A stretch of DNA of 62,479 nt. Origin: CAYQUL01 sp964568925 (lineage in GTDB: Bacteria; Patescibacteriota; Microgenomatia; UBA8517). Under the pieces are notes generated by a model that did no database searches, was not told the DNA's origin, and saw nothing but the letters and a program-made list of their open reading frames with translations. The stretch covers positions 1 through 62,479 of the forward strand of contig CAZMSJ010000004.1 of assembly GCA_964568925.1 (NCBI GenBank), read 5' to 3'. Positions 1 to 9,116 of the stretch are shown here, one piece after another. Position 1 is the stretch's first letter. Every line of letters begins with the position of its first letter. Both the position numbers and the translations under genes were made by a program.

Positions 1-31
1 TTTTGTGTCTCGGATAGTGTAGTCTTACCAG

Positions 32-595
32 ATGATACGAGTCATCGGGATTGATCCAGGCACAGCAACAACTGGCTTTGCGGTTCTTGATGCATATGAA
101 GATGATATTCAGATTGTAGAATTTGGCTTAATTGAAACCGCAAAAGATTTATCTCCAGAAAAGCGTTTGATTAGTATATACACAGAACTAAACGCCATTG
201 TTGATCGCCACAACCCAAGTATTCTTGTTATTGAGAAAGTCTTTTTCTCATCAAACGTAAAGACTGCTATTCGTGTTGGCCAAGCCCAAGGAGTAATGCT
301 TTTGTCAGCGGCCTACAAAAATATTCCGGTTGCAGAGTATGCACCAGGTACCATTAAAAAGGTAGTTGCCGGGGATGGGAGAGCGGACAAGAAACTTATG
401 GTTGAAATGGTACGAGTAATTTTAGGGCCAAAAGCAGTTGGTCAGGTAGGGAAAAAGACACATTTTGATAATGCGGCTGACGCCTTAGCTATTGCAATGA
501 CGCATATTTACACAACAGATGTTACGGAAAAACTCAAAAAATTCATTGACGATGTGGTTCCACGTAAAGTCGACACCAAAAAGAAAAAGTCCTAG
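32..595 (+). CDS. ruvC: Holliday junction resolvase RuvC
   Basis: RuvC cuts Holliday junctions symmetrically together with RuvAB during recombinational repair. The 187-residue product begins with the family motif GIDPGTATTGFAV (Asp8), followed by VIEKVFF (Glu68) and a C-terminal HFDNAADALAIAMTH block supplying the last acidic residues (Asp146/Asp150). These match the four-carboxylate active site of RuvC. Length is slightly above the usual 165-175 because of a Lys-rich tail. No Shine-Dalgarno is visible before ATG 32. The next gene follows within about 25 bases. Function is confident from motifs; RuvA and RuvB are not in this window. Confidence 0.95.
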   Translation: MIRVIGIDPGTATTGFAVLDAYEDDIQIVEFGLIETAKDLSPEKRLISIYTELNAIVDRHNPSILVIEKVFFSSNVKTAIRVGQAQGVMLLSAAYKNIPVAEYAPGTIKKVVAGDGRADKKLMVEMVRVILGPKAVGQVGKKTHFDNAADALAIAMTHIYTTDVTEKLKKFIDDVVPRKVDTKKKKS

Positions 596-617
596 AAAAA
601 AGGCACGTCTTCAGGCT

Positions 618-992
618 ATGGAATGGGTTGCAGCACCTGATGTAGCTGCGCGCCTTCAAGTGTTAGTCCCAACACTTGAAATAGATTGGGTAGACCCAAC
701 ACGAATCTATTGCTTCCGATCAGTAAACACAACGTCCCGCGCAATTGCTCGTATCTGGGGTATGAGTAAGATCTGGCAATTAGCTCTGGCTACACCACCG
801 GGCTACTGCTTAGAAGTCGTTTCAGAGCGCTACGACCGTATGAGTCCACGCGAGCAAGACAAAGTACTATTGCATGAGTTATCTCATATTCCTAAAAACT
901 TTTCTGGAGCGCTGCTTGCCCACACCAGAGGAAAGGGCGGATTTCATGACAAGTTGCATGATCTTGAATCCCGATATGACAAGCTCTTCTAG
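618..992 (+). CDS. Putative small zinc metallopeptidase-like protein (HELSH motif)
   Basis: This is a 124-residue protein if translation starts at ATG 618. The frame is open further upstream (ATG 552, ATG 519), but those starts lie inside ruvC. The C-terminal half carries LLHELSHIPKNFSG, an HExxH zinc-binding motif, followed by a conserved-looking His (LLAHTRGKGGFHDK). This resembles the putative phage/archaeal metallopeptidase family with the HELxHIP signature. No signal peptide or membrane segment is seen, so it is probably cytoplasmic. It is close behind ruvC and likely cotranscribed. The metal motif is seen directly; peptidase activity and substrate are inference. Confidence 0.7.
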   Translation: MEWVAAPDVAARLQVLVPTLEIDWVDPTRIYCFRSVNTTSRAIARIWGMSKIWQLALATPPGYCLEVVSERYDRMSPREQDKVLLHELSHIPKNFSGALLAHTRGKGGFHDKLHDLESRYDKLF

Positions 993-1050
993 TTTTTAAA
1001 CTTGACCTCATTCATGGTATACTAACCCATAGCTAAGTAAGGAGGCTTAC

Positions 1051-1245
1051 ATGAAGTTGCCGAAGAATCCTTTTGTGATTCTTGTAATGACCGTTTCGAT
1101 TATTGTGTTTGGTGTCGTGGTAGGTACCATTCCTGATCTTTCAATCTTTGTGAAAATTGGAGTTGGTACCGCCAGCGGAATGCTGGCTGCAACTGTCCTT
1201 TTTAGTATCGTTCCACCCATCAAGAAAGATGGGGAAAACCGTTAA
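1051..1245 (+). CDS. Small two-helix membrane protein, unknown function
   Basis: A 64-residue protein with two hydrophobic segments (about residues 8-26 and 30-54) and a short charged C-terminus (KKDGENR). A strong Shine-Dalgarno, AAGGAGG at 1038-1044, precedes the ATG with good spacing. A second tiny membrane protein follows 13 bases downstream and ends at a strong terminator, so the two form a compact two-gene unit. The two proteins share a weak VKI-G-A pattern and may be paralogs. No family recognised. Confidence 0.75.
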   Translation: MKLPKNPFVILVMTVSIIVFGVVVGTIPDLSIFVKIGVGTASGMLAATVLFSIVPPIKKDGENR

Positions 1246-1258
1246 AAAAGGGGAATAG

Positions 1259-1417
1259 ATGAAAAATAGATCTTGGGAAATAGCTGCCCTTACCCTTGCG
1301 GGTTACCTGACTATCGTTATTCCAAGTGCTAAAAGCGGAGACTCATTGCTTGTGAAGATTCTTTTCGGGATTTTCTTTAGTGCCGCTCTTGGCAAGTTTG
1401 CAGGCAGTAGGGTTTAG
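1259..1417 (+). CDS. Tiny membrane protein, unknown function
   Basis: A 52-residue ORF (starts MKNRSWEIAALTLAGYLTIV, ends GKFAGSRV) with two hydrophobic stretches. A purine-rich AAGGGG lies 5-6 bases before ATG 1259. It ends just before a strong hairpin terminator at 1425. Its second helix (LLVKILFGIFFSAALGKF) resembles that of the preceding gene. Shine-Dalgarno, operon position and terminator support it as real. No function can be assigned. Confidence 0.65.
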   Translation: MKNRSWEIAALTLAGYLTIVIPSAKSGDSLLVKILFGIFFSAALGKFAGSRV

Positions 1418-1424
1418 TTATATC

Positions 1425-1456
1425 GGCAGGACACATTTGATGTCCTGCCCTTTTTT
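1425..1456 (+). terminator. Rho-independent terminator after the tiny membrane-protein pair
   Basis: A perfect 9-bp stem, GGCAGGACA (1425-1433) pairing with TGTCCTGCC (1441-1449), is followed by a run of T (1451-1456). It closes the 1051-1417 unit. A -10 box for the next gene starts only nine bases later. Confidence 0.9.
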
Positions 1457-1478
1457 GTGCCTGGTATACTTGTCAGAT

Positions 1479-2153
1479 ATGAAGGTTGTAGCACTCTTTG
1501 GTTCTGACTCAGATCGAGTTACCTCACGAATGCTTGATATCGTTCGTGGAGTGAAAAAAAAGGGGTATCGCGTTTCAGAAATAGCGAATAAGACCTCATT
1601 TAAAGAAGCCCTTTCAGAGACCAGTCTTTTTGAAGAAGATGTCTTATACGTTTGCGAAGGTGCTTCAAAAAGAGGTGAATCAGATTGGGAGTGGATTTCA
1701 AAAAATGCAGCATCTTCTGCTTCAAGTATCTTGTTTACGTTTGGAGAAACGATTCCCGTTAAAATTAAAAAGCTTCTTCCCTCTGACGCAAAACTTGAAG
1801 AGTTCAAAGTTCCGGTAATCATCTTCCAATTTTTAGACTCACTTACACCTCACAACAAAGCATGTTTACCACTTCTTAAGAAAGTTACCGCAACCGAGCC
1901 AGTTGAACTTGTTTTTTCATTGCTGGTAACACATCTTCGAGATATGTACTGGGTGCTGACTGATCCAAATAGTTATGCTGGTCCAGATTGGAAAAAGGGA
2001 AAGATCACCTCACAGGCACGAAAAATAGGTATGGAGAACCTTACGAAAGCTTTTGATGAGTTGTCACGAATTGATATGGATGTAAAAAGCAGTGTGGGAA
2101 ATCTAACGATCTTTCTTGACCGATTTTTAATACGATTTCTTGTGTTAGAATGA
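1479..2153 (+). CDS. holA: DNA polymerase III delta subunit-like protein
   Basis: A 224-residue protein from ATG 1479. The open frame extends to 1380, but that start would run through the terminator and the promoter, so 1479 is preferred. A TATACT box at 1465-1470 ends 8 bases before the ATG, which predicts a leaderless message. The N-terminus is a poorly conserved AAA-like region. The C-terminal part (ELVFSLLVTHLRDMYWVL, then KITSQARKIGMENLTKAFDELSRIDMDVKSS) matches the pattern of the delta C-terminal helical domain, the clamp-loader subunit that opens the sliding clamp. It is shorter than E. coli HolA (343). The gene overlaps the next by 4 bases (ATGA). Assignment is by pattern only and is moderately confident. 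Confidence 0.65.
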   Translation: MKVVALFGSDSDRVTSRMLDIVRGVKKKGYRVSEIANKTSFKEALSETSLFEEDVLYVCEGASKRGESDWEWISKNAASSASSILFTFGETIPVKIKKLLPSDAKLEEFKVPVIIFQFLDSLTPHNKACLPLLKKVTATEPVELVFSLLVTHLRDMYWVLTDPNSYAGPDWKKGKITSQARKIGMENLTKAFDELSRIDMDVKSSVGNLTIFLDRFLIRFLVLE

Positions 2154-3574
2154 GCTACATGTCAATTCCTACAAACATATTTAGAGGGTATGATATACGC
2201 GGGTTAACCGGAAGTGAATTAACTCCTGAACTTCTTGAAACGCTTGGAAAGGCATATGCAACGTTTCTTTATCGCAGACAGATTCGTGAATGTGTTGTTG
2301 GTATGGATATTCGTGAAACCTCACCAGTCTACAAAGAAGCGTTTATAAAAGGTTTGACCTCTCAAGGAATTGACGTAATCGATTTTGGACTAACTCTCAC
2401 TCAAATCATGTATTTCGCTCAATATCATTACCTTTCAAAAGGAGGAGCCATGATCACTGCATCTCACAACCCTCGTGAATTTAATGGATTAAAGTTAGCT
2501 GTTGGTTTTTCAGATACCCTGGTAGGTTCTGAAATTCAAGAGATTCGCCAAATTGCAGAAAGTGGCTCGTTTGCAGGCTGGGGCGCAACAGGTGCGGTCC
2601 GGGTTGATGATGTATTTCCTTTCTATAAGGCTGATTTGTTTAAACGAATTCCCCTTCATGATTCAGGGTTAACGGTTGTTGTTGATTCATCATGTGCAAC
2701 CACAGGTAAATTTTTACCAGAGATCTTACGTGAGGCTGGCTGCACGGTCATTGAACAAAACACAAATCTTGATCCTACCTTTCCGTTGGGTACTCCTGAC
2801 CCAACTGAGGAATCAGTGTTAAAACGCCTTTCTGATCGAGTTCTTGCTGAAGGTGCTGACTTAGGCGTGACCTATGACTCAGATGGTGATCGATTGGGGG
2901 TCGTAGACAGTACCGGACGACTGTTGTGGAATGATATTTTAGTAGCACTCTTTTCAAAAGATATTCTTCATTTCCTTCCAGGTAGTCCAATTGTGTTTAA
3001 CGCTCTTTGTTCAAAAACAGTTATTGATACGATTCATGCGGCCGGTGGAGTACCCACAATGTGGTTAACAGGACACAGTTTCATTAAGGCAAAAGTACGA
3101 GAAACAAGAGCTCCATTTGGAGGAGAACTCTCAGGACACTTTTTCTTTATGGATAATTTCTTTGGACATGATGATGGAGCATTTGCAACCTTGCGTCTTT
3201 TGCAATTTTTAAAGCGTGAAGGTAAGAAACTATCTCAAGTTGTTGATGAGCTTCCGGCATATATTGGGAGTCCAGAAATAAAGTTGGGCTTGGGGGACCA
3301 AATTAAGTTTGATTTCATCAAAAATCATTTTGCGAAAGACTTAATGGAACTTTTTCCTGGAGCAACATACACAGATATCGATGGGTTCCGCGCAGACAGC
3401 GAAACAGGAATGGCAATTATTCGAGCGAGCCAAAATGGTCCATATGTAACGATTAAGTTTGAAGGGAAAACCCAAGAAGAATATGATCGATTGAAGGTGT
3501 CACTTCGAGATATTTTAAAGAAATATCCCGAGGTTGATTGGACCTCGGGAGTAAATACTCATGCATTTGAGTAA
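2150..3574 (+). CDS. Phosphomannomutase/phosphoglucomutase (alpha-D-phosphohexomutase)
   Basis: Interconverts hexose 1- and 6-phosphates for nucleotide-sugar and glycan synthesis. The 474-residue product shows all four family landmarks in order: the phosphoserine loop TASHNPREFNG, the magnesium loop YDSDGDRLG, the sugar-binding loop GGELSGHFFF, and a C-terminal phosphate-binding domain (FEGKTQEEYDRL). Length is typical. The start overlaps the preceding stop by 4 bases (ATGA), so translation is probably coupled. The phosphoglucose/phosphomannose isomerase at 3886 would supply or use the 6-phosphates. Whether glucose or mannose is preferred cannot be read from sequence. Confidence 0.93.
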   Translation: MSYMSIPTNIFRGYDIRGLTGSELTPELLETLGKAYATFLYRRQIRECVVGMDIRETSPVYKEAFIKGLTSQGIDVIDFGLTLTQIMYFAQYHYLSKGGAMITASHNPREFNGLKLAVGFSDTLVGSEIQEIRQIAESGSFAGWGATGAVRVDDVFPFYKADLFKRIPLHDSGLTVVVDSSCATTGKFLPEILREAGCTVIEQNTNLDPTFPLGTPDPTEESVLKRLSDRVLAEGADLGVTYDSDGDRLGVVDSTGRLLWNDILVALFSKDILHFLPGSPIVFNALCSKTVIDTIHAAGGVPTMWLTGHSFIKAKVRETRAPFGGELSGHFFFMDNFFGHDDGAFATLRLLQFLKREGKKLSQVVDELPAYIGSPEIKLGLGDQIKFDFIKNHFAKDLMELFPGATYTDIDGFRADSETGMAIIRASQNGPYVTIKFEGKTQEEYDRLKVSLRDILKKYPEVDWTSGVNTHAFE

Positions 3575-3577
3575 TGC

Positions 3578-3805
3578 TTAGGACTGGTATTCTCCAATAC
3601 GGTAGTCTCCATGTTTATTCATATAATCATCAAGTGCTTTTTTTACCTGAGGATCATCACTTTCTGTATCAAAAAGCATTATTTCGTCGTTATTTTCCTC
3701 ATATATTTTGATAGCTCTCATGAGAGCTTGTATTTGAGAAACAGACAAGTTGAACTTACTTATACAGATTGATAACTTGTTCAAAACAGTACTTACTGAG
3801 TTCAT
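3578..3805 (-). CDS. Hypothetical small protein
   Basis: A 75-residue protein of mixed character with a highly acidic middle (YEENNDEIMLFDTESDD) and no membrane segment. On the minus strand a GGAG lies about 9 bases before the ATG. It is convergent with the phosphohexomutase gene, leaving only 3 bases between the two stops. No family is recognised. The Shine-Dalgarno and lack of a competing ORF support it moderately. Confidence 0.55.
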   Translation of the reverse strand: MNSVSTVLNKLSICISKFNLSVSQIQALMRAIKIYEENNDEIMLFDTESDDPQVKKALDDYMNKHGDYRIGEYQS

Positions 3806-3885
3806 CAGACATGCTCCACTAACTTTGTTATCGGTTCGTGATTGTACGGCGCGTGCTGTTTTTCGTCAAATGCTATACTGAAATC

Positions 3886-4953
3886 ATGAATCTTGATTCC
3901 ATGAATGAGATCGTAAAGCTTGATGTAAAAGATACCTTCTCTTCCATTACTCACTTAGCAGATCAGATGGAACAAGCTTGGTCTGAAGTAATGGAACTGT
4001 CAGTTCCTGAGGACTTTGCTTCTGCAAAAAACATAGTACTGGCTGGTATGGGTGGCTCCGCTTTAGGTGGAAGAATGATTCATTCTTTATTCACAGGAGA
4101 GCTTCGTGCCCCATTTGAAGTGGTGACTGGGTATCACCTTCCTCATTATGTAAATTCTGAAACGCTTGTCATTATTAGTTCCTATTCAGGGACAACAGAG
4201 GAGACCGTTGCAAACCTTTCAGAGGCAAAAGAGAGGGGCGCAAAAATTTTTGTTCTCACAACAGGTGGAACACTTGCTGAGGAGGCAGAGAAATATTCAC
4301 TCTGTTCCTATACTTTTACCCCTACCTTTAATGGCAGTGGTCAACCCCGACTCGCTTTGGGTTATTCTGCAACGGCAGTAATTGCCCTTTTAACAAAACT
4401 CTCGTTTCTTTCAGTTCCTGAAGAGTCGTTTACAGAGACGATACGTGTTGTGAGAGAGTTATCAACGACCTTTGGTGTTTCCTCACCTGAGTCTTCAAAT
4501 GTAGCAAAACACTTAGCTCGTCAGATAAAAAACCATATTCCTATTCTTATTGCCAGTGAACATCTTGTTGGCGTGACGCATGCCGTTAAAAATCAATGTA
4601 ATGAAACAGGTAAACATTTTTCAGCTCTCTTTGATTTGCCAGAACTCAATCATCATTTGCTAGAAGGATTAAAGTTTCCTGCAGTTTCTCATGAGCAGTT
4701 GTTATTTATTATGTTTGATTCAGCTCTGTATTCACCAAGAATTCAAAAGAGAGTACAGGTAACAAAGGAAGTTATTGGCAAAAATGACTGTACATCTGTT
4801 GTTTATAAGTTAACCAGTGAAAATAAGCTCACCCAAGTTTTTGAACTCTTAACCCTTGGTTCTTTCATGACTTTCTACCTTGCTATGCTTGCACAGGTTG
4901 ATCCATCCCAAATTCCTTGGGTTGATTACTTTAAAGCCCAAATGGGGCACTAA
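3886..4953 (+). CDS. Bifunctional phosphoglucose/phosphomannose isomerase (SIS domain)
   Basis: Interconverts fructose-6-phosphate with glucose- or mannose-6-phosphate. The 355-residue product has a first SIS domain with the sugar-phosphate loop VLAGMGGSALGGRM and the STT-type SSYSGTTEETV motif. A C-terminal half (NQCNETGKHFSALFDLPELNHH) is typical of the archaeal/bacterial PGI-PMI family. The frame is open from 3838, but an extended -10 (TGCTATACT, 3871-3879) ends 6 bases before ATG 3886, so 3886 is the likely start of a leaderless message. It pairs metabolically with the hexomutase at 2150. Confidence 0.9.
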   Translation: MNLDSMNEIVKLDVKDTFSSITHLADQMEQAWSEVMELSVPEDFASAKNIVLAGMGGSALGGRMIHSLFTGELRAPFEVVTGYHLPHYVNSETLVIISSYSGTTEETVANLSEAKERGAKIFVLTTGGTLAEEAEKYSLCSYTFTPTFNGSGQPRLALGYSATAVIALLTKLSFLSVPEESFTETIRVVRELSTTFGVSSPESSNVAKHLARQIKNHIPILIASEHLVGVTHAVKNQCNETGKHFSALFDLPELNHHLLEGLKFPAVSHEQLLFIMFDSALYSPRIQKRVQVTKEVIGKNDCTSVVYKLTSENKLTQVFELLTLGSFMTFYLAMLAQVDPSQIPWVDYFKAQMGH

Positions 4954-4964
4954 ATGAGCTTGGC

Positions 4965-4993
4965 TTTACTTCAAATACTACTTATAGTATAAT
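4965..4993 (+). promoter_or_regulatory. Sigma-70-type promoter for the 5027 gene
   Basis: TTTACT at 4965-4970 and TATAAT at 4988-4993 are separated by 17 bases. A Shine-Dalgarno TAGGAG (5015-5020) and TTG start (5027) follow, giving a leader of about 27 bases. Confidence 0.6.
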
Positions 4994-5026
4994 TCTCATG
5001 TTATCCTTTTATTTTAGGAGCGTATT

Positions 5027-5431
5027 TTGTCACAAGATACCATTACTCGCGAAAAACTGGATACTTTGCTGCGCAACGAGGGTATTAATCCTATCTTCGT
5101 TGAACAACCTATGGTGCCTTGTTGGGATGAAACACAACCCAAAGGGGTTGGCGTTCATTCTGCTCTGCTGACCAGCGATTTGATCGTTCGTTCAGATGGT
5201 TCCTATGTTTATCTCGATGGTGAGGTAAGCATGGATGCAACAATGTTGGCACGGATTCATCATGGCGTTGAAAACGTAGATGATGTTAGAGAACGGCTTC
5301 TCGATATATTTCCAGAGCTCAAGAAATCTACTGTTGCCACCAATGAATTGTGCCCGGTTGCACGAGACATCTTGGGCTGGAAAGAATATGTAAATCGCCT
5401 AAGTGAGATTCCCAATGGCGGAGTCCTTTAG
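5027..5431 (+). CDS. Hypothetical protein, cytoplasmic
   Basis: A 134-residue protein starting at TTG 5027, which lies 6 bases after the Shine-Dalgarno TAGGAG. No signal peptide or membrane helix is seen; composition is mixed with an Asp/Glu-rich C-terminal half. It has its own promoter (TTTACT-17-TATAAT) and its own terminator, so it is a single-gene unit between the sugar isomerase and ppsA. No family motif recognised. Confidence 0.75.
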   Translation: MSQDTITREKLDTLLRNEGINPIFVEQPMVPCWDETQPKGVGVHSALLTSDLIVRSDGSYVYLDGEVSMDATMLARIHHGVENVDDVRERLLDIFPELKKSTVATNELCPVARDILGWKEYVNRLSEIPNGGVL

Positions 5432-5445
5432 TTTATGTGTTTGTG

Positions 5446-5475
5446 CCCGTGGATTACTCCACGGGTATTTTTATT
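5446..5475 (+). terminator. Rho-independent terminator
   Basis: CCCGTGGA (5446-5453) pairs with TCCACGGG (5458-5465), with loop TTAC, followed by a T-rich tail. It ends the 5027 transcription unit. Confidence 0.85.
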
Positions 5476-5540
5476 TACCACTGCCTTAAGTCTTTTATAC
5501 TCTTGCCAAAGGTGTGCAACTTCACTACTATGAATAAAGT

Positions 5541-7820
5541 ATGGCTGCCCAACCATTAGTAGCGTTTTTCAAAGATATCGATAAACATGATGTTGCCTTA
5601 GTCGGTGGAAAGGGTGCAAATCTAGGAGAAATGACTCAAGCAGGTTTCCCTGTTCCTTATGGTTTTGCCATCACCGTTGCCTCCTATGACATCTTCCTCA
5701 AAGAAAACAATTTAATTGAGCCGTTAAATAAAATTATTGCCGAGCTTGATACTACTGATTCAACTGCTCTTTTGGCTGCATCAAAGAAAATTGAGAAGCT
5801 TATTATGTCTTCTCGTATGCCAGATGAAGTGGCAAAAGAAACGATTAAAGCATACAAAAAACTCTCTGGTGTCTTTAAGAAAGCTCTTGTTGCCGTTCGT
5901 AGTTCTGCAACCGCTGAAGACCTTCCTGGGATGTCATTTGCTGGTCAGCAAGCCACCTTCTTGGATGTGAAAGGTGAAGTTGCGCTTCTTGAGAAAGTAA
6001 AAGAATGTTGGGCATCTCTCTTTACTGCTCGAGCTATCTTCTATCGACACGAAAACAAAATCGATACAACACGGGTTAAGATTTCTGTCATTGTACAGAA
6101 AATGGTTCAGTCAGTTGTCTCTGGTGTTATGTTCTCCATTAATCCAGTAACCAACCAAAAGGATCGCATTGTTATTGAGTCTGTTTGGGGACTCGGAGAA
6201 ATGATTGTGCAAGGAGCAGTAGCACCTGACAATTATGTAGTTCAAAAGGATACATACGCTATTCTTTCTCGTGAGATTTCAGATCAGTCAATTATGCTTG
6301 TCAGAAAAGGTGGAGAACCAAAAGAGGTTGAAGTTCCAAAGGCATGGAGAGACAAACAGAAAATTAGTGATGAAGAAATAGTAAAGCTCGCTAAAATTGC
6401 ACAGAAATTGCAAGACCACTATTACTTCCCACAAGATATGGAGTGGGCAAAAGAAGGTGACAAACTGTTTATCACACAAACTCGTCCTGTTACAACCATT
6501 GATGTAACTCGAAAGTCAGTAAAGTCTACTGAAGGAAATACCGATGTTGCTGAACTTACACCAATTTTAACGGGTGTTGCATCAAGTCCTGGAATTGGAA
6601 GTGGTCATGTGAAGATTTTAAGGTCCCCAAGCGAAATTGGTAAAGTTCACACCGGTGATATTTTGGTTGCAGAAATGACTTCTCCTGACTATGTGCCTGC
6701 AATGAAGAAGGCATCTGCAATTATCACTGATCAAGGCGGATTAACTTCTCATGCAGCTATCGTTTCTCGAGAACTTGGAGTTCCGTGTGTCGTTGGTACA
6801 CGAGAAGCTACAAAGAAGCTGAAGGAAGATATGGTTGTGACCGTTGATGGAGCAAAGGGACTTGTTTATATGGGTGGAAAGGTTGCAGTAGATATTAAGG
6901 CCAACACTGCAAAGATTGCAGTACGAGATACCAGCAAACTTAAAACTGCAACAAAACTCTACGTTAACTTAGCTGAGCCAGAAAGAGCTCGTGAGGTAGC
7001 AAAGATGAATGTTGATGGGGTTGGACTTCTCAGAGCTGAATTCATGATCGCAAATATCGGTGTTCATCCAAAAGAAGCAATTAAAACCAAAACTCAGCAA
7101 ATGTTTATTAAGAAGTTAGCTGCTGATCTTGAACTTTTCTGTAAAGCATTTGATCCACGACCAATTGTGTATCGAGCAACTGATTTTAAGACAAATGAGT
7201 ATCGATCTCTCCAAGGTGGTAAGGCATGGGAACCTGAAGAGCCAAATCCATTGATGGGATTCCGAGGAGCATTCCGATATGTGAATTCACCTGAGGTCTT
7301 TAATCTTGAGCTTGAAGCGATAAAAATAGTGCGAGAAAAGTATAAGAACTTGAGACTCATGATTCCATTTGTTCGCTCACCGGAGGAACTCTTGAGAGTC
7401 CGACGAATGGTTCATGCATCAGGGTTGTTTGAAAGTCCAACCTTTAAGTTCCAAATGATGGTTGAGTTACCAGTAAACGTTATTAAGCTTGAAGACTTTA
7501 TTAAAGTTGGAATTGATGGAATCTCAATTGGAAGTAATGACTTAACCATGTTATTGTTGGGTACGGATCGAGATAATGCTGAAGTTGCTCAAGCATACAA
7601 TGAGCGCGCTCCAGTAGTTGATTGGGCATTGCGACGAGCAATTCGCCTTTCAAACAAGCATGGAATCACCAGTTCAATTTGTGGACAGGCACCATCAAGT
7701 CATGATGAGTTAGTCACAAAGCTTGTTCGTTGGGGAGTGACCAGTATCTCAATTAATCCAGACTCAATCGATCGTGTTCGTGGAGTAATCTACGATGCAG
7801 AGAAAGAGCTCATGAAGTAA
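5541..7820 (+). CDS. ppsA: Phosphoenolpyruvate synthase
   Basis: Converts pyruvate, ATP and water to PEP, AMP and phosphate. The 759-residue product has three domains in order. The N-terminal ATP-grasp domain has GGKGANLGEM and VRSSATAEDLPGMSFAGQQ. The swivelling phosphohistidine domain has GGLTSHAAIVSRELGVPCVVGT with the catalytic His. The C-terminal PEP/pyruvate barrel has GLLRAEF, GSNDLTMLLLGTDRD and SICGQAPSS with the catalytic Cys. A TATACT box lies about 40 bases upstream. It heads the cluster ppsA-eno-gpmI with a 4-base gap to eno. No pyruvate kinase is in the window, so direction of flux is open. Confidence 0.96.
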   Translation: MAAQPLVAFFKDIDKHDVALVGGKGANLGEMTQAGFPVPYGFAITVASYDIFLKENNLIEPLNKIIAELDTTDSTALLAASKKIEKLIMSSRMPDEVAKETIKAYKKLSGVFKKALVAVRSSATAEDLPGMSFAGQQATFLDVKGEVALLEKVKECWASLFTARAIFYRHENKIDTTRVKISVIVQKMVQSVVSGVMFSINPVTNQKDRIVIESVWGLGEMIVQGAVAPDNYVVQKDTYAILSREISDQSIMLVRKGGEPKEVEVPKAWRDKQKISDEEIVKLAKIAQKLQDHYYFPQDMEWAKEGDKLFITQTRPVTTIDVTRKSVKSTEGNTDVAELTPILTGVASSPGIGSGHVKILRSPSEIGKVHTGDILVAEMTSPDYVPAMKKASAIITDQGGLTSHAAIVSRELGVPCVVGTREATKKLKEDMVVTVDGAKGLVYMGGKVAVDIKANTAKIAVRDTSKLKTATKLYVNLAEPERAREVAKMNVDGVGLLRAEFMIANIGVHPKEAIKTKTQQMFIKKLAADLELFCKAFDPRPIVYRATDFKTNEYRSLQGGKAWEPEEPNPLMGFRGAFRYVNSPEVFNLELEAIKIVREKYKNLRLMIPFVRSPEELLRVRRMVHASGLFESPTFKFQMMVELPVNVIKLEDFIKVGIDGISIGSNDLTMLLLGTDRDNAEVAQAYNERAPVVDWALRRAIRLSNKHGITSSICGQAPSSHDELVTKLVRWGVTSISINPDSIDRVRGVIYDAEKELMK

Positions 7821-7824
7821 TCAT

Positions 7825-9099
7825 ATGGCAAAAATTTCACGAATATGGGCAAGAGAAATTCTTGACTCTCGTGCAACTCCTACAATTGAAACCGCTTGTC
7901 AGCTTGATAATGGAATGGTTGCTGTCGCATCCGTTCCATCAGGAGCTTCAACCGGAAGTTATGAGGCGCTTGAGCTTCGTGATGGTGATACCTCTCGCTT
8001 TTTAGGGAAGGGTGTTTTAAGTGCAGTGAACAACGTAAACACCATTCTTGGACCAGCTATTGTTGGAATGGACATCTCTGATCAGTGGTCAATTGATGCC
8101 AAACTTCTTTCAATTGATGGAACTGAAAACAAATCAAAGATGGGAGCAAATGCAATCCTCTCTATCTCTGAAGTTGTAGTGAAAGCTGCCGCGATGGCAT
8201 TAAATGTTCCTCTTTATATTTGGGTTAATAAACTTGCTGCAGCCAAAGGTATCGCTGCAACTCTCCACACGCCGACACCACTCTTTAATATGATTAACGG
8301 AGGATTGCATGGTGCTGGAAATCTTGATTTCCAGGAATTCTTCGTCATTCCTGCTAGTTCAAAAAATTACAGTGATGGATTGCGTTTAGGTGTTGAGGTC
8401 TACACAACCATTGGTAAAAATTTAGCCAGACGAGGTGCCATTCATTCAGTTGGGGATGAAGGTGGGTATGCACCTAACCTTTTTACAAACGCAGACGCAC
8501 TTGAAATTTTAGTTGAAGCAATTCGAGAAACAACCTATCAATTAGGTCGAGATGTTTTCCTCGGTCTTGATGTTGCAGCGTCCACTTTCTATAAAGCTGG
8601 CGCTTACACCATTCGGGACAAATCAACACCAATGAACGAACTTGGAATGATTGAGTTTTATAAGGAGTTAAATGGTATGTATCACTTGGCTGTTCTTGAA
8701 GATCCTTTAAACGAAGATGCTTGGAGTGGATGGCAAGCAATGCACAAGACTTTTGGTAACACATTCACCGTGGTTGGGGATGATCTTCTTGCGACAAACC
8801 CAGCTCGTGTTAAGAAAGCTATTGAAGAAGATGCGTGTAATGCCGTTCTTATTAAACCAAATCAAATCGGAACAATCACTGAAACACTTGATGTTATCAA
8901 GCTTGCTCGAGACGCCAAGTGGAAGATTATTGTTTCACATCGCTCTGGTGAAACCAATGAATTTTTCATTGCAGACTTTGCAGTAGGTGTTGGTGCTGAT
9001 CACGTAAAGTTTGGTGCACCAGCTCGTGGAGAACGTGTTGCCAAATATAACAGACTTTCGTCAATTGATGCAGAGCTTTCGATGCAACCCCACAGTTAA
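7825..9099 (+). CDS. eno: Enolase
   Basis: Interconverts 2-phosphoglycerate and PEP. The 424-residue product has GASTGSYEALELRD near the N-terminus, GANAILSIS, NGGLHGAGNLDFQEFFVIP, VGDEGGYAPN, the metal ligands in LDVAAS, LEDPL and GDDLL, and the C-terminal SHRSGETNEFFIADFAVG. The usual NGGxHADN segment reads NGGLHGAGN here, a lineage variant that keeps the His. It starts 4 bases after ppsA and ends 17 bases before gpmI, so the three genes are very likely one operon. Confidence 0.97.
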   Translation: MAKISRIWAREILDSRATPTIETACQLDNGMVAVASVPSGASTGSYEALELRDGDTSRFLGKGVLSAVNNVNTILGPAIVGMDISDQWSIDAKLLSIDGTENKSKMGANAILSISEVVVKAAAMALNVPLYIWVNKLAAAKGIAATLHTPTPLFNMINGGLHGAGNLDFQEFFVIPASSKNYSDGLRLGVEVYTTIGKNLARRGAIHSVGDEGGYAPNLFTNADALEILVEAIRETTYQLGRDVFLGLDVAASTFYKAGAYTIRDKSTPMNELGMIEFYKELNGMYHLAVLEDPLNEDAWSGWQAMHKTFGNTFTVVGDDLLATNPARVKKAIEEDACNAVLIKPNQIGTITETLDVIKLARDAKWKIIVSHRSGETNEFFIADFAVGVGADHVKFGAPARGERVAKYNRLSSIDAELSMQPHS

Positions 9100-9116
9100 C
9101 TGACTTTTTTGAATGT

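Noticed and set aside
519..617. Longer N-terminus for the metallopeptidase-like gene inside ruvC
   Set aside because: It overlaps ruvC by 77 bases and encodes a Lys/Arg-rich stretch that mirrors the ruvC tail in another frame; ATG 618 is simpler. The upstream ATG 552 cannot be fully excluded.
1380..1478. Upstream extension of the holA-like gene
   Set aside because: It would run through a strong terminator and the TATACT promoter box.
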